64,000 bases of DNA from Streptomyces sp. NBC_00708 (GCA_036226585.1 CP108997.1:6634001-6698000); one strand, 5' to 3'. Numbered from the stretch's first letter, positions 35,704 through 45,316 are shown. Program-made: numbers and translations. Notes: generated from the sequence alone by a model not told the origin.

Positions 35704-36687
35704 TCAGCTCACCCTGATCCTGGGGTCGAGGGCCACGACGACGAGGTCGGCCAGGATCGCGCCGATGGCCGTCATGAGGGCACCGAAGGCCGCGACGGCG
35801 ACGGCACCGTGCACATCGTTCGTGCTGATGGTCTTGGTGAAGTACTCACCCATGCCGTGCCACGCGAAGACCGTTTCCGTGATGACCGCGCCGGTGAAGA
35901 GAGCGGGCATCGCGAAGGCGACCTGGGTGGCGACGGGAATGATCGAAGTCCGCAGTCCGTGCCGGTAGATGGCCTGCTTCCGGGTCAGCCCCTTGGACCG
36001 TGCGGTGCGCACGTAGTCGGAGTTGATGTTGTCCAGCAGGAGTGAGCGCTGCAACAGGTGGTATCCGGCGTACGAGATGAACGTCAGCGAGATCGTGGGA
36101 AGGATCGCGTGCATCACTCTCGACCCCAGAACCGGCCAGAACCCGGCGACTTCGGGGCTCTGCGCTCCGGCGACGGGCAGCAGCGTGTTGCCGAGGGACT
36201 GGTTGAGCCAGATCGCCGCGAGCACCACGCCGAGCGAGGCCACGGCGGAGGGCGTGTTGAAGGAGATCACGGAGATGCCCTGCCACACCCGGTCGCCGGC
36301 CTTGTACTGGCGCGAGGCGGTGTACACACCCAGCCCGACGCCGATGACGATGGAGAGGATCGTCGAGGCGATGACCAGCTGGCCGCTGACGAAGATCCGG
36401 TAGGCGACCTGGTCGTTGACACTGCCCCCGGTCGGCGACTGACCCCAGTCGAAGTGGGTCACGATCCCGGAGATCCAGTCCCACCACCGATCCATGATCG
36501 GTTTGTCTGGATTGAGATTGAATTGCGCCAGTGATCGGTTGATCTGGGCTGGAGTTCGAGGCGGTCGCAACGCGGTGTAGTTCGACGCGGGCTTAAGAAA
36601 TGCATTGGCGAGGAAGTACGTCAGGTTGGTTGCGACTGCGATCATCAAAAACCAGCCGACTGCTTTGCGGGCGATATAACGCAGCAC
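35704..36687 (-). CDS. oppB: Oligopeptide ABC transporter permease (OppB type)
   Basis: 327 aa from GTG at 36687, with AAAGG about ten bases upstream; the open frame runs on for 104 codons of non-homologous text, which I exclude. Six membrane segments and the EAA-type loop DYVRTARSKGLTRKQAIYRHGLR are visible. It is the first gene of the operon. About 770 bases separate it from the divergent Ro60 gene. Confidence 0.9.
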   Translation of the reverse strand: MLRYIARKAVGWFLMIAVATNLTYFLANAFLKPASNYTALRPPRTPAQINRSLAQFNLNPDKPIMDRWWDWISGIVTHFDWGQSPTGGSVNDQVAYRIFVSGQLVIASTILSIVIGVGLGVYTASRQYKAGDRVWQGISVISFNTPSAVASLGVVLAAIWLNQSLGNTLLPVAGAQSPEVAGFWPVLGSRVMHAILPTISLTFISYAGYHLLQRSLLLDNINSDYVRTARSKGLTRKQAIYRHGLRTSIIPVATQVAFAMPALFTGAVITETVFAWHGMGEYFTKTISTNDVHGAVAVAAFGALMTAIGAILADLVVVALDPRIRVS

Positions 36688-37461
36688 TGTGAGCCGACCT
36701 TTCTTCAAAGTGGGGCCCGCAGATCCGGTGGGTGACTGGACGCTTGGCCGCGTTGACCGGGCACCGGGTTGCGAGCGCTCGGACAGGACGTGCGGACTCT
36801 CGAGGTCAGAAAATGGGTGGTGCGAAGGCGTTCCGATGAGGGAGGCTGCTGTGTGCCGGCGGTGCTGCACGGGCAGGTGGAGCGGGAGTGAGCAGTGCGC
36901 CGGGCATGAAGCGACAACCTTGCGTCGGAATGAGCCGATTCGTAGCGGCTGCCCGATTCGGCAGCGCCTGTGCTGACGATTCCAACTGCCCGTGATCACG
37001 TCAAGGTTGGCCAGGTCGCGATACGGTTAAGTCGAAGCCGCATACCGGTCATACGGTGCATAAATTCTCAACGCCGTGGTGGACGCGCGGAGAGTGGCGG
37101 TGCACCCGGCCTCCATAAGGTGCATAGGCCACCTTCCTTGCGCATACTCCCCATTCCGGGCCTGCCGCCCGGGGTTCCGTCCCTTCTCGGCCGGCTCGGC
37201 CACCCGGTCGCGCAGCGGCAGTTACGCAAGTCTGCGTGGCGGACCGTAATTCGCTGGTGCGCCCGCCGGCGGCTCTTGTACGTTGTCATCGCGCCCGCGC
37301 CCGGCGATGCGCCCGGCTGCGGCTACTTCCTTCTGACACTCCAAGTGATGCCGCCGCCCAGATTTCTGATCCCGTCGGGCGCGTGCGCCTTCCAAGTTCC
37401 TTGAATCCGGGGGGATTCCCTGTCTTTTCACGCTCGACGCGTCTCCAAGGTCTGGTCCGAG
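36688..37461. other. 774-base intergenic region between the opp operon and the Ro60 gene
   Basis: No convincing protein gene; the 144-codon plus-strand ORF at 36970 lacks a ribosome site and coding-type composition. Structural elements seen: a 10-bp palindrome CGTGATCACG (36991-37000) next to TTGACG on the minus strand (36999-37004), probably opp control; AT-richer sequence at 37021-37075 with two GTGCATA copies (second near 37120); a 6-bp stem with 7-base loop at 37117-37135 (AAGGTG/CACCTT); and a GAATCC-GGGG-GGATTC hairpin at 37403-37418. Because Ro60 proteins bind Y RNAs usually encoded beside them, a small RNA gene here is possible, but I could not trace a complete Y-RNA fold. Confidence 0.45.
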
Positions 37462-39054
37462 ATGCTGGTGGCCCCGCATGTCTCGGCAGGCGCCCGCCAT
37501 CTCGCCGCCACCCGGCCCGTGCCCGGTTCGACCGCACGGAACCTCCTTACGTACGAGGGCGGCCCGGCCTACGTCCGGGAGCCCCGCGAGGAACTCTTCC
37601 TGCTCGCCGTCGCCCACTTCGTCTCCCAGGACACCTTCTACGAGAGCGGCGCGTACCGCGACGACCGGTACACCGCCCTCGTCGCCCGGCTCGCCGTCGA
37701 GCACCCCGCGTGGACGGCCGGCCTGCTGCGCTGGCTGCGCACCGAGGGCAACATGCGCACCGCGTCCCTGGCCGGCGCCGCCGCATACGTACGCGCCCGG
37801 CTCGCGGCCGGGACCTGCGAGGGGCCCTCCAACCGGTCCGTCGTCGACTCGGTGCTCCAGCGCGCCGACGAGCCCGGCGAACTGCTCGCTCACTGGACCG
37901 CGACGTACGGGCGCACGATCCCGCAGCCCGTGAAGCGGGGCGTCGCCGATGCCGTACGCAGGCTCTACACCTCCCGCTCTCTGCTGAAGTACGACACCCC
38001 GTCCAAGGACTTCCGCTTCGGTGACGTGCTCAACCTGGTCCACGCCTCGCCCGACCCGGCCAAGCCCTGGCAGGGGCCGCTCTTCCGGTACGCCCTGGAC
38101 CGCCGCCACCACCCGGAGCGGGCCGAGGCCCCGGCCGGTGACCGGCTGCTGACCGCCCAGCGCGCGCTCCTGGGCACCCCGGCGGACGAACGGCGGGCCC
38201 TGATCACCGGGCCCGGCGGCGCGGAACGCCTCGCCGCGGCCGGCATGACCTGGGAGTCCGTGGCGGGCTGGCTGCACGGGCCCGTGGACGCCGCCGTCTG
38301 GGAGGCGCTGATCCCCGTCATGGGGCCCATGGCGCTCCTGCGGAACCTGCGCAACTTCGACGAGGCCGGGGTCGCGGACGCGGTCGCGCAGCGGGTCGCC
38401 GCGCGCATCGCCGACCCCGGGGAGGTGGCCCGCTCCCGGCAGTTCCCCTTCCGCTACCTCGCCGCCCACCAGCACGCAGGGCCGCGCTGGGCCGACGCGC
38501 TGGAAGCGGCACTGGGCCACAGCCTGGCGAATGTACCGGCCCTGCCCGGCCGGACGCTGGTCCTGGTCGACCGGTCCGACTCGATGTTCTGGGACACCTT
38601 CTCCGAGCGGTCCACGCTCAGCCGGGCCGACGCGGCCGCCGTGTTCGGCACCGCGCTGGCCCTGCGCGCCGAGCAGGCGGACCTGGTGGAGTTCGGCTGG
38701 CGCAGCACCCCCGTGCCGTACGCGCCCGGCGAACCGGTCCTCGACGTGCTGAAGCGGTTCCACAGGCTCGGCGGAACCGACACCACGAAGGCGCTGCGCA
38801 CCCACTACCGGGACCACGACCGGGTGCTGATCGTCACCGACGAACAGGCCCTGCCCTACGGGCCCCAGGGGCCCGACCCGGTGCCGCGTCAGGTCCCGGT
38901 CCACACCTGGAACCTCGCCGGATACCGGCCGGCCCACGGCCCCACCGGCCCGAACCGGCACACCTTCGGCGGCCTCACCGACGCGGCGTTCCGGATGGCC
39001 GTCCTCGTCGAGAACGGCCGCCGGGCCACCTGGCCGTGGGCCGCCGGGGAATGA
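37462..39054 (+). CDS. rsr: Ro60-like TROVE-domain RNA-binding protein (Rsr type)
   Basis: 530 aa. The TROVE HEAT-like ring begins with LTYEGGPAYVREPREELFLLAVAHFVSQ and contains TEGNMRTASLAGAAAYVRARL, LQRADEPGELLAHW, PVKRGVADAVRRLYT and LLKYDTPSKDFRFGDVLNLVH. The C-terminal von Willebrand A-like domain starts near residue 365 and has an intact MIDAS DxSxS (VDRSDSM). Bacterial Ro proteins bind Y RNAs and assist RNA degradation or quality control, sometimes with PNPase. No RtcB or nuclease gene is adjacent. The ATG at 37462 gives a slightly short N-terminus and a weak ribosome site; the in-frame stop at 37402 limits alternatives. It converges on cytX, with stops two bases apart. Confidence 0.92.
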   Translation: MLVAPHVSAGARHLAATRPVPGSTARNLLTYEGGPAYVREPREELFLLAVAHFVSQDTFYESGAYRDDRYTALVARLAVEHPAWTAGLLRWLRTEGNMRTASLAGAAAYVRARLAAGTCEGPSNRSVVDSVLQRADEPGELLAHWTATYGRTIPQPVKRGVADAVRRLYTSRSLLKYDTPSKDFRFGDVLNLVHASPDPAKPWQGPLFRYALDRRHHPERAEAPAGDRLLTAQRALLGTPADERRALITGPGGAERLAAAGMTWESVAGWLHGPVDAAVWEALIPVMGPMALLRNLRNFDEAGVADAVAQRVAARIADPGEVARSRQFPFRYLAAHQHAGPRWADALEAALGHSLANVPALPGRTLVLVDRSDSMFWDTFSERSTLSRADAAAVFGTALALRAEQADLVEFGWRSTPVPYAPGEPVLDVLKRFHRLGGTDTTKALRTHYRDHDRVLIVTDEQALPYGPQGPDPVPRQVPVHTWNLAGYRPAHGPTGPNRHTFGGLTDAAFRMAVLVENGRRATWPWAAGE

Positions 39055-39055
39055 G

Positions 39056-40438
39056 TCAGCGGGCCCGGCGCATCCGCAGCGGGGCGTAGACCACCAGAGC
39101 CGCGAGGAAGGCGACCCCGTATGCCAGGTCCGCCCCGTGCAGCGCCTCGGCCACCGGGCCCACGTACAGGCCGGTGCTCATGAACGGCACCGCCGCCGCG
39201 AAGGCCGCGGCGAACGCGGCGAGCGCCGGCCACCACGGGCGCGGCCGTGCGTGCTCGGCGGCGAGGTCGACGGGGGCGCCGCGCCGGGCCCTCGCCCGGA
39301 CCAGCCAGTCCACGGACACGATCGCCACGAAGCCGGGGATCCAGTAGCCGACGAGGAGCAGCACGTTCTGGAAGCGGGCCGTCGTGTCCGCCGCGTGCAT
39401 CCACAGCACCAGCGGGAAGCCCAGGGCGGCGGCGAGCGCCGCGGCGACCGGGCGGGGCACACGTACACCCATGGTCTGCAGCGCCAGCGAACCGCTGTAG
39501 TCGTTCATCGCATTGCTGCACAGCGCCGCCAGCGCCACCGCGAGCAGCCCGAACGCCCCGAGCGCGCCCCCGCCGAGCAAGGTGTCGACGCCACGCGCGG
39601 TCTGGTCCGTGAAGACCGAGGCGCCCCACAGCCCGATCGTCTGGACCGCCACGAAGGAGGTGCTGATCCCGCCCAGCGTGCACCAGAACATCCGCGGCCG
39701 GGACGTCTCGCGCGGCAGATAGCGGCTGAAGTCACTGGCGTACGGGGCCCAGGACAGCGCCAGACTCAGCGCGATGGTGCAGGTCAGGACGAAGGCACCG
39801 GCCCGGTCAGCGCCGTGCACGGAACCGCTGGTCACCGGGTCGACACCGTTCAGGAGCTTCGTCGCGAGGACGGCGAAGGCGGCGGCCAGCGCGAACGTCA
39901 TCACGGTCTGGAGCCGGTGGATCACCTCGTAGCCCAGCACACCGAGCGCGCCCTGCGCGGCCATCATGACCAGGACCCCCAGCCAGAACGGCCAGCCGCA
40001 CAGCTGCGCCAGCGCGTCCCCGCCGAACAGTCCGATCAGTGCGTCCCAGGCGATCGACGACAGCCACTGGAGCGCGCCCGGCAGCACCACACCCGGCCCG
40101 AACGCCAGCCGTGCGAGCGGCAGTTGGCCGGACCCGGTCCGGCTGCCCCAGGTGCCGAGATACGCGGTGGGCGCGGCGCCGAGCAGGGTGCCGAGCACGA
40201 CGGCGGCCAGGGCGGTCGCGAAGTCCAGGCCCAGCGCGATGCCGACGGTGCCGGTGAAGACACCGGTCATGGTCAGGTTGGGCGCGAACCAGACGGTGAA
40301 CAGCCGCCCGGCGCCGCCGTAGCGCCGGTCCTCGGGGACCGGGGCTATCCCGTGCGCCTCGACGCGCAGATCGCCGGGTGCGGTGGGCATGCGCCCGCCG
40401 AAAGCGGCGCGCTCGTCCCGGGCATGCGACAACGACAT
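39056..40438 (-). CDS. cytX: NCS1-family permease, probable hydroxymethylpyrimidine transporter (CytX)
   Basis: 460 aa, about 12 membrane segments. The opening PVPEDRRYGGAGRLFTVWFAPNLTMTG and the later LSWAPYASDFSRYLP and SNAMNDYSGSLALQT segments are NCS1 (cytosine/allantoin/thiamine precursor) signatures. A TPP riboswitch ends five bases upstream of its start, which points to uptake of the thiamine pyrimidine moiety rather than cytosine or purines. It is monocistronic. Confidence 0.9.
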   Translation of the reverse strand: MSLSHARDERAAFGGRMPTAPGDLRVEAHGIAPVPEDRRYGGAGRLFTVWFAPNLTMTGVFTGTVGIALGLDFATALAAVVLGTLLGAAPTAYLGTWGSRTGSGQLPLARLAFGPGVVLPGALQWLSSIAWDALIGLFGGDALAQLCGWPFWLGVLVMMAAQGALGVLGYEVIHRLQTVMTFALAAAFAVLATKLLNGVDPVTSGSVHGADRAGAFVLTCTIALSLALSWAPYASDFSRYLPRETSRPRMFWCTLGGISTSFVAVQTIGLWGASVFTDQTARGVDTLLGGGALGAFGLLAVALAALCSNAMNDYSGSLALQTMGVRVPRPVAAALAAALGFPLVLWMHAADTTARFQNVLLLVGYWIPGFVAIVSVDWLVRARARRGAPVDLAAEHARPRPWWPALAAFAAAFAAAVPFMSTGLYVGPVAEALHGADLAYGVAFLAALVVYAPLRMRRAR

Positions 40439-40442
40439 GAAG

Positions 40443-40520
40443 ACATCCCTCCGCCAGTGCTAACTGGTTCAGGTTCGACGGGTGTGATCTCAGCCCCTGT
40501 GCGGGGCACCCCGTGTCCGG
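40443..40520 (-). promoter_or_regulatory. TPP riboswitch (THI box) with embedded Shine-Dalgarno
   Basis: On the minus strand the leader reads GGGGTGCCCC, then GGGGCTGAGATCACACCC (CTGAGA at 40489-40494), then GAACCTGAACC (40467-40475 region), CAGTTAGCACTGGCGGAGGGA and a closing GATGTC. These are the conserved P2, pyrimidine-binding and pyrophosphate-binding parts of the thiamine pyrophosphate aptamer; P1 can form between GACA (from 40518) and TGTC (to 40443). GGAGGG (40448-40453) is inside the aptamer and is also the ribosome site of cytX, nine bases before the ATG. Ligand binding should therefore block translation directly. Confidence 0.95.
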
Positions 40521-40578
40521 TGTGGCGGCCAGGATAGCCGGAGGGATGTGCGGACCGGACCGGGGGTCCGCCGCGGTT

Positions 40579-41547
40579 TCAGAGCGGGAGCGCGCAGCGG
40601 AAACCGCCGTGACCTGTGCTGCTGTCGGGAGTGTTGGACGTACGGGCGGCGACCCGGTAGCGGTTGCAGTACGAGCGGTGGCACAGGTGCGAGCCGCCGC
40701 GCAGCACCCGGTTGCCGCCCTCGGCCGGCCCGGCCGGATCGATCCGCGTCTCCGGGCGGTCCGGTACGTGCCAGTCGGCGCTGAACCGGTCGGCGCACCA
40801 CTCCCACACGTTGCCCGACACGTTGTACAGGCCATAGCCGTTGGGGGCGTACGCCTTCACGGGCGCGGTGCCCGCGTAGCCGTCCTCCCGGGTGTTGCGG
40901 ACCGGGAAGTCGCCCTGCCAGATGTTGCAGCGGTGCCGCCCTTTCGGGGTCAGCTCGTCGCCCCAGGGGAAGCGGGCCCGGACCAGCCCGCCCCGCGCCG
41001 CCTTCTCCCACTCGGCCTCGGTGGGCAGCCGCTTCCCGGCCCAGCGGGCGTAGGCGGTGGCGTCGTTCCACGACACATGGACCACCGGGTGGTCCCGGCG
41101 GTCGCCGATCGTGGTGCCGGGCCCCTCGGGCGCCCGCCAGCAGGCCCCGGCCACCGCGCTCCACCAGGGCGCGCCCGGAACCGTCCCCGGGAGTACGGCG
41201 TGGCGCGCCTCGCGGGGGACGAAGGCGCCGAACACGTAGGACCAGCCGATGAGTTCGGCCTCGGTGCGGTAGCCGGTGGCCTTCACGAAGCGGGCGAACC
41301 CGGCGTTGGTCACACAGGCCACGTCGATCCGGAACGGGGCGAGCACCACCTCCCGGACGGGCCCCTCCCCGTCGGCGGGGAACGCGTCCGGGTCGGCGCC
41401 GCCCATCAGGAACGGCCCGCCCGGCACGACGACCGTGCCGCGCAGCAGGTCGGCGGTGCTCCACTCGGGCACGGCGAAGTCCGCCGGGGGAGTGGTGGTG
41501 GCGGTGGCGGCGGCGCTCTCGCGGCCCGGCCCGCAGCAGGCGCTCAT
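40579..41547 (-). CDS. Formylglycine-generating enzyme (sulfatase-activating enzyme)
   Basis: 322 aa from ATG at 41547, overlapping the ROK gene by 4 bases. It has the FGE-sulfatase fold: VVVPGGPFLMGG near the start, HPVVHVSWNDATAYARWAGKRLPTEAEWEKAARGG in the middle, GLYNVSGNVWEWCADRF, and the active-site motif SHLCHRSYCNRYRV, with Cys289 and Cys294 (CxxxxC) that bind copper and activate oxygen. It converts the Cys of CxPxR in sulfatases to formylglycine in the cytoplasm. Its target is almost surely the divergent sulfatase at 42978. Closely similar to the enzyme known from S. coelicolor. Confidence 0.94.
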   Translation of the reverse strand: MSACCGPGRESAAATATTTPPADFAVPEWSTADLLRGTVVVPGGPFLMGGADPDAFPADGEGPVREVVLAPFRIDVACVTNAGFARFVKATGYRTEAELIGWSYVFGAFVPREARHAVLPGTVPGAPWWSAVAGACWRAPEGPGTTIGDRRDHPVVHVSWNDATAYARWAGKRLPTEAEWEKAARGGLVRARFPWGDELTPKGRHRCNIWQGDFPVRNTREDGYAGTAPVKAYAPNGYGLYNVSGNVWEWCADRFSADWHVPDRPETRIDPAGPAEGGNRVLRGGSHLCHRSYCNRYRVAARTSNTPDSSTGHGGFRCALPL

Positions 41548-42773
41548 CGGGATGTCCCCTCGTTGCCGTCGGCGGCTTCCGGCGCCCGTCGGTCGAGCAG
41601 TTCCGCCAGGTCCTGGCCCGTGGTGCGCAGCAGCAGCGCCACACCGCCGAGCGCGGCGGCGTCCCCGCCGAGGGTGGAGCCGCGCACCTCGATGGAGCGC
41701 GGGGCGGACGGCAGCGAGAGCGTGGCGATCTGTTCCCTGATCGGGGCGAGGACGAGGTCGTCGAGCACGGCCGGCTCCCCGTAGACGACGACGCACTCCG
41801 GATCGACCTGGGCGGCGAGCGCGGCGAGCACCCGGCCGGCGGCGACGGCCGCGCCGCGCAGGACGTCGGCCACCTCCGGCCGGCCCTCGGCGGCGAGGCC
41901 GATCAGCTCGTCGGCGTCCCGGACGCCCACGCCGCGCTCGGCGCAGGAGGCGAGCAGGGCCGGGACGGAGATCAGCCCCTCCAGGCAGCCCCGGCCCCCG
42001 CAGTGGCAGGGCTTGCCCTCGGGGTCGCAGCTGGTGTGCCCGATCTCGCCGGCCGCGCCGTGGGCGCCGTGCACCAGCGAGCCGTTGACGACGAGTCCGC
42101 CGCCGACGCCCTGGGACCAGCGCAGGTAGACAGCGTTGTCGAAGCCCCGTGCCGCCCCCCAGGTGACCTCGGCGAGCGCGGCCAGCCGCGAGTTGTTGTC
42201 GGTGAGCACGGGGGCGCCGAAGCGCCGGCCGAGTTCCGCGGCGACGTGCCCGGCGAACGGCGTCATCGTGTGCCGGTCGGCGGACGCCGGATTCTGCACG
42301 AAGCCGGGCAGGCCGAGGCCGATGCCCTGGACCGGGGCGAGGCTGATGCTCTCGCGCCGCACCAGCTCCTCCACGGCGCGGATCGCCTGCGCGGCGCGCT
42401 CGGCGGCCTGGCTGTCCGCCGGGACCGGGGCGCTGTACCGGCCGACGATCTCGTGGGCGCAGTTGGCGACGACCACGTGGATGTGGTGGCGCTGGAGGTC
42501 GATGCCGATCAGTTCGGCGCCGCGCGAGTTGAGCGCGATCTCCAGGGCCGGCCGGCCGCGCCCCCTCGGCTGCCCGGGATCGGGGGCCGGATGCTCCACG
42601 ACGGCGTTGCGTTCCAGCAGGTCGGACACGATCGCGAACAGGGTCGTACGGGACAGCCCGACCCGGTCCTTGAGCTCGCCCCGGCTGAGCGCCCCCGACC
42701 TGCGCAGCTCGCCCAGTACGGCGGCTTCATTGGCTCTGCGCAGGCGCTGGAGGGCATCGGTGCGTTCGGTCAT
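41544..42773 (-). CDS. ROK-family transcriptional repressor
   Basis: 409 aa. N-terminal winged HTH (about residues 10-65, with GALSRGELKDRVGLSRTTLFAIVSDLLE), then the ROK sugar-kinase-like fold: IGIDLQRHHIHVVVAN, QGVGGGLVVNGSLVHGAHGAAGEIGH and the zinc motif CHCGGRGCLEG. ROK repressors (NagC, Mlc, XylR) respond to sugars or sugar phosphates. It is divergent from the sulfatase operon and coupled to the FGE gene, so it probably controls both, with a saccharide as signal. Confidence 0.9.
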   Translation of the reverse strand: MTERTDALQRLRRANEAAVLGELRRSGALSRGELKDRVGLSRTTLFAIVSDLLERNAVVEHPAPDPGQPRGRGRPALEIALNSRGAELIGIDLQRHHIHVVVANCAHEIVGRYSAPVPADSQAAERAAQAIRAVEELVRRESISLAPVQGIGLGLPGFVQNPASADRHTMTPFAGHVAAELGRRFGAPVLTDNNSRLAALAEVTWGAARGFDNAVYLRWSQGVGGGLVVNGSLVHGAHGAAGEIGHTSCDPEGKPCHCGGRGCLEGLISVPALLASCAERGVGVRDADELIGLAAEGRPEVADVLRGAAVAAGRVLAALAAQVDPECVVVYGEPAVLDDLVLAPIREQIATLSLPSAPRSIEVRGSTLGGDAAALGGVALLLRTTGQDLAELLDRRAPEAADGNEGTSR

Positions 42774-42819
42774 GGACGCATGGTCGATCGGTCAAGGGCT
42801 TTCTGTCAACGTGCCGGAC

Positions 42820-42877
42820 GAATTCACACAATGTTTATTCCGGAGGGTTGACGTAAAAAAGTGGGCCTCCCTACAGT
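42820..42877 (+). promoter_or_regulatory. Sulfatase operon promoter and AT-rich operator candidate
   Basis: TTGACG (42848-42853), 18 bases containing an A6 tract, then TACAGT (42872-42877) make a good promoter for the gene at 42978. The AT-rich stretch just upstream (about 42820-42838, AATTCACACAATGTTTATT) is a loose inverted repeat and the likeliest ROK operator. TTGACA occurs on the minus strand near 42805-42810 for the ROK/FGE genes. Confidence 0.55.
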
Positions 42878-42977
42878 TCCCGTCAATCGCCGGAGCCGGA
42901 ACGCGTCGAGCACCCCGCACCTGCCCGGCCGGCTCCCGTCACCACCCCTGAGCACGACCACCGAAAGGGCGGCCCGA

Positions 42978-44465
42978 GTGGCTCCGCGCAACGTCCTGTT
43001 CCTGATGACCGACCAGCACCGGACCGACACCCTGGGCTGTTACGGCAACCCGCTCGTCGAGACCCCCGCCCTGGACGCCCTCGCGGCCGAGGGCACCCGC
43101 TTCGACCGCTTCTACACCCCGACCGCGATCTGCACCCCCGCCCGCGCCTCCCTGGCCACCGGCCTCCACCCGTTCCGCCACGGCATGCTCAACAACCCCG
43201 AGCGCAACGGCGGCAGCAAGGACGAGCTGTCCGACGAAACCCCCATGCTGTGGCGTCAGCTGACGGGCCAGGGGTACGCCGTCGGTCACGTCGGCAAATG
43301 GCACATCGGCCGCGAGCGCGGCCCCGAGTTCTACGGCCTGGACGGCGAACACCTGCCCGGCGCGCTCAACCCCGTCCACCACCCCTCCTACGAGAAGTGG
43401 CTCGACGAGAACGGCTTCCCGCCGTTCGCGGTGCGCGAGCCCGTCTTCGGGACCGCCGCCAACGGCACCGGGCGCGGCCACCTCATCGCCGGCCGTCTCC
43501 AGCAGCCCGCCGAGGCCACCGTCGAGGCGTACCTCACCGACCGCACCCTCGCCCTGCTGGACCGCTACGCCGCCGGCTGGAAGGCGACCGGCAAGCCGTT
43601 CATGCTGTCCTGCCACTGGTACGGCCCGCACCTGCCGTACCTGATCCCCGACGCCTACTACGACCTGTACGACCCCGACGACGTACCGCTGCCCGCCTCC
43701 ATGGCCGAGACCTTCGCCGGGAAGCCCGAGGTGCAGCGCCAGTACAGCGCGTACTGGTCCTCCGACGACTTCGACGCCGCCGCCTGGCGCAAGCTGATCG
43801 CCGTCTACTGGGGCTACGTCACGATGATCGACCACCAGGTCGGACGCATCGTCGAGGCGCTCAGGGGCCACGGGCTGTGGGACGACACCGCGGTCTTCTT
43901 CACCGCCGACCACGGCGAGTTCACGGGCGCCCACCGGCTCAACGACAAGGGCCCGGCGATGTACGAGGACATCTACCACATCCCCGGCATCGCCCGCGTC
44001 CCCGGCGCCCCCGCCCAGGTCAACGACGACTTCGCCACCCTCGTCGACCTCAACCCGACCATCCTGGAACTCGCCGGCGCGCCCGTGCCCGACCTCTGCG
44101 ACGGCACCAGCCTGCTGCCCCTGCTCCACGGCGGGAGGGCCGACGCCACCCGCGACCAGGTCGTCACCGAATTCCACGGCCACCACTTCCCGTACTCCCA
44201 GCGCATGATCCGCGACCGGCGCCACAAGCTGGTCCACAACCCGGAGAGCGTGCACGAGCTGTACGACCTGGAGGCCGACCCGCACGAACTGCGCAACGTC
44301 TACGAGGCGCCCGCCTACGCGGAGGTCCGCCGCGACCTCACCGTCCGGCTCTATCGCGAGCTGCTGCGCCGGGGCGACCCCGCCTACACCTGGATGAGCT
44401 ACATGGCCGACATCGGCGGCGGCCGGGCGGCCGACGTCGACGGGGTCGCGGAGGAAGTGGCATGA
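42978..44465 (+). CDS. Type I sulfatase (formylglycine-dependent), cytoplasmic
   Basis: 495 aa from GTG at 42978 (AAAGGG eight bases upstream). The start leads straight into [20 protein letters not shown], with metal ligands Asp12 and Gln13. The sulfatase signature CTPAR has Cys52, the residue converted to formylglycine; GHVGKWHIG and [11 protein letters not shown] supply further active-site residues. There is no signal peptide, so it works inside the cell on imported sulfate esters. It heads an operon with a sulfonate-type ABC importer, each gene overlapping the next. The overall pattern is like choline-sulfatase and glycan sulfatases; the substrate is not certain. Confidence 0.93.
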   Translation: MAPRNVLFLMTDQHRTDTLGCYGNPLVETPALDALAAEGTRFDRFYTPTAICTPARASLATGLHPFRHGMLNNPERNGGSKDELSDETPMLWRQLTGQGYAVGHVGKWHIGRERGPEFYGLDGEHLPGALNPVHHPSYEKWLDENGFPPFAVREPVFGTAANGTGRGHLIAGRLQQPAEATVEAYLTDRTLALLDRYAAGWKATGKPFMLSCHWYGPHLPYLIPDAYYDLYDPDDVPLPASMAETFAGKPEVQRQYSAYWSSDDFDAAAWRKLIAVYWGYVTMIDHQVGRIVEALRGHGLWDDTAVFFTADHGEFTGAHRLNDKGPAMYEDIYHIPGIARVPGAPAQVNDDFATLVDLNPTILELAGAPVPDLCDGTSLLPLLHGGRADATRDQVVTEFHGHHFPYSQRMIRDRRHKLVHNPESVHELYDLEADPHELRNVYEAPAYAEVRRDLTVRLYRELLRRGDPAYTWMSYMADIGGGRAADVDGVAEEVA

Positions 44466-45313
44466 ACGTGCAGGACAAGCCCCGCGCACCGCACCGGGCG
44501 AAACCCCCGGGCCCGCCGGCCGTCCCCGAACGCGCCGCCAGGAAGCCGAAGAAGAAGCGCGGCACCGGCCGGCTCACCTCCGTACTCCTCGGCCTCGCCT
44601 CCGCCGCGCTCGGACTCCTCGCCTGGACCGCCCTCGCCGGCAGCGGCATCAACGGCTTCCCCGGGCCCGTCGTCGTGGCCCGCAGGGCGGGTGAACTCAT
44701 CGCGGACGGCACGCTGTTCGAGGACGCGGGCGCCAGCCTGAAGCGCGTCCTCACCGGCTATGTGCTCGGCGTCGCCCTCGCGATCCCCGTCGGCTTCGTC
44801 ATGGGCTGGTACCCGGTCGTCCGCCGGCTCATCGAGCCCTGGCTCCAGTTCTTCCGCATGGTGCCGCCGCTCGCGATCATCCCGCTCGCCATCGTGCTCA
44901 TGGGCATCGACGAGACCCCGAAGATCTTCGTGATCTTCCTGGCCGCGTTCCTGTCCTGCGTCGTCTCCACCTTCCAGGGCGTCGTCGCCGTCGACGTCAC
45001 CCTCGTCAACGCGGCCCGCGTCCTCGGCGCCCGCGACCCCCAGGTCTTCCTCGGCGTCGTCGTGCCCGCGTCCACCCCGTTCATCCTGGTCGGCATGCGC
45101 ATCGGCCTCGGCGCCTCCTGGGCCACCGTCGTCGCCGCCGAACTCATCGCCGCCCAGGGCGGACTCGGCTACCGGATGCAGCAGGCGCAGGTCTACTACG
45201 ACCTGCCGACCATCTTCGTCCAGCTCATCGCGATCGGCGCGATCGGACTCGCCATGGACCGGCTGCTGCTCCTCGCCGAGCGCCGGCTCACCCACTGGCA
45301 GGAACGGCGGTAA
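44462..45313 (+). CDS. ABC transporter permease, SsuC/TauC type
   Basis: 283 aa, start overlapping the sulfatase stop (ATGA). A basic, Pro/Lys-rich N-terminus (about 40 residues) precedes six membrane segments. The ATPase-contact loop reads [30 protein letters not shown], as in sulfonate, taurine, nitrate and thiamine-precursor importers. It should carry the substrate that the sulfatase hydrolyses. Confidence 0.9.
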   Translation: MNVQDKPRAPHRAKPPGPPAVPERAARKPKKKRGTGRLTSVLLGLASAALGLLAWTALAGSGINGFPGPVVVARRAGELIADGTLFEDAGASLKRVLTGYVLGVALAIPVGFVMGWYPVVRRLIEPWLQFFRMVPPLAIIPLAIVLMGIDETPKIFVIFLAAFLSCVVSTFQGVVAVDVTLVNAARVLGARDPQVFLGVVVPASTPFILVGMRIGLGASWATVVAAELIAAQGGLGYRMQQAQVYYDLPTIFVQLIAIGAIGLAMDRLLLLAERRLTHWQERR

Positions 45314-45316
45314 CCC

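Noticed and set aside
36970..37404. 144-codon plus-strand ORF upstream of the Ro60 gene
   Set aside because: No ribosome site, no family resemblance and composition like non-coding DNA.
37453..37470. Sequence CTGGTCCGAGATG as the 5' strand of a Y RNA
   Set aside because: It overlaps the start of the Ro60 coding sequence and I found no downstream strand that closes the expected stem. Kept only as a remark.
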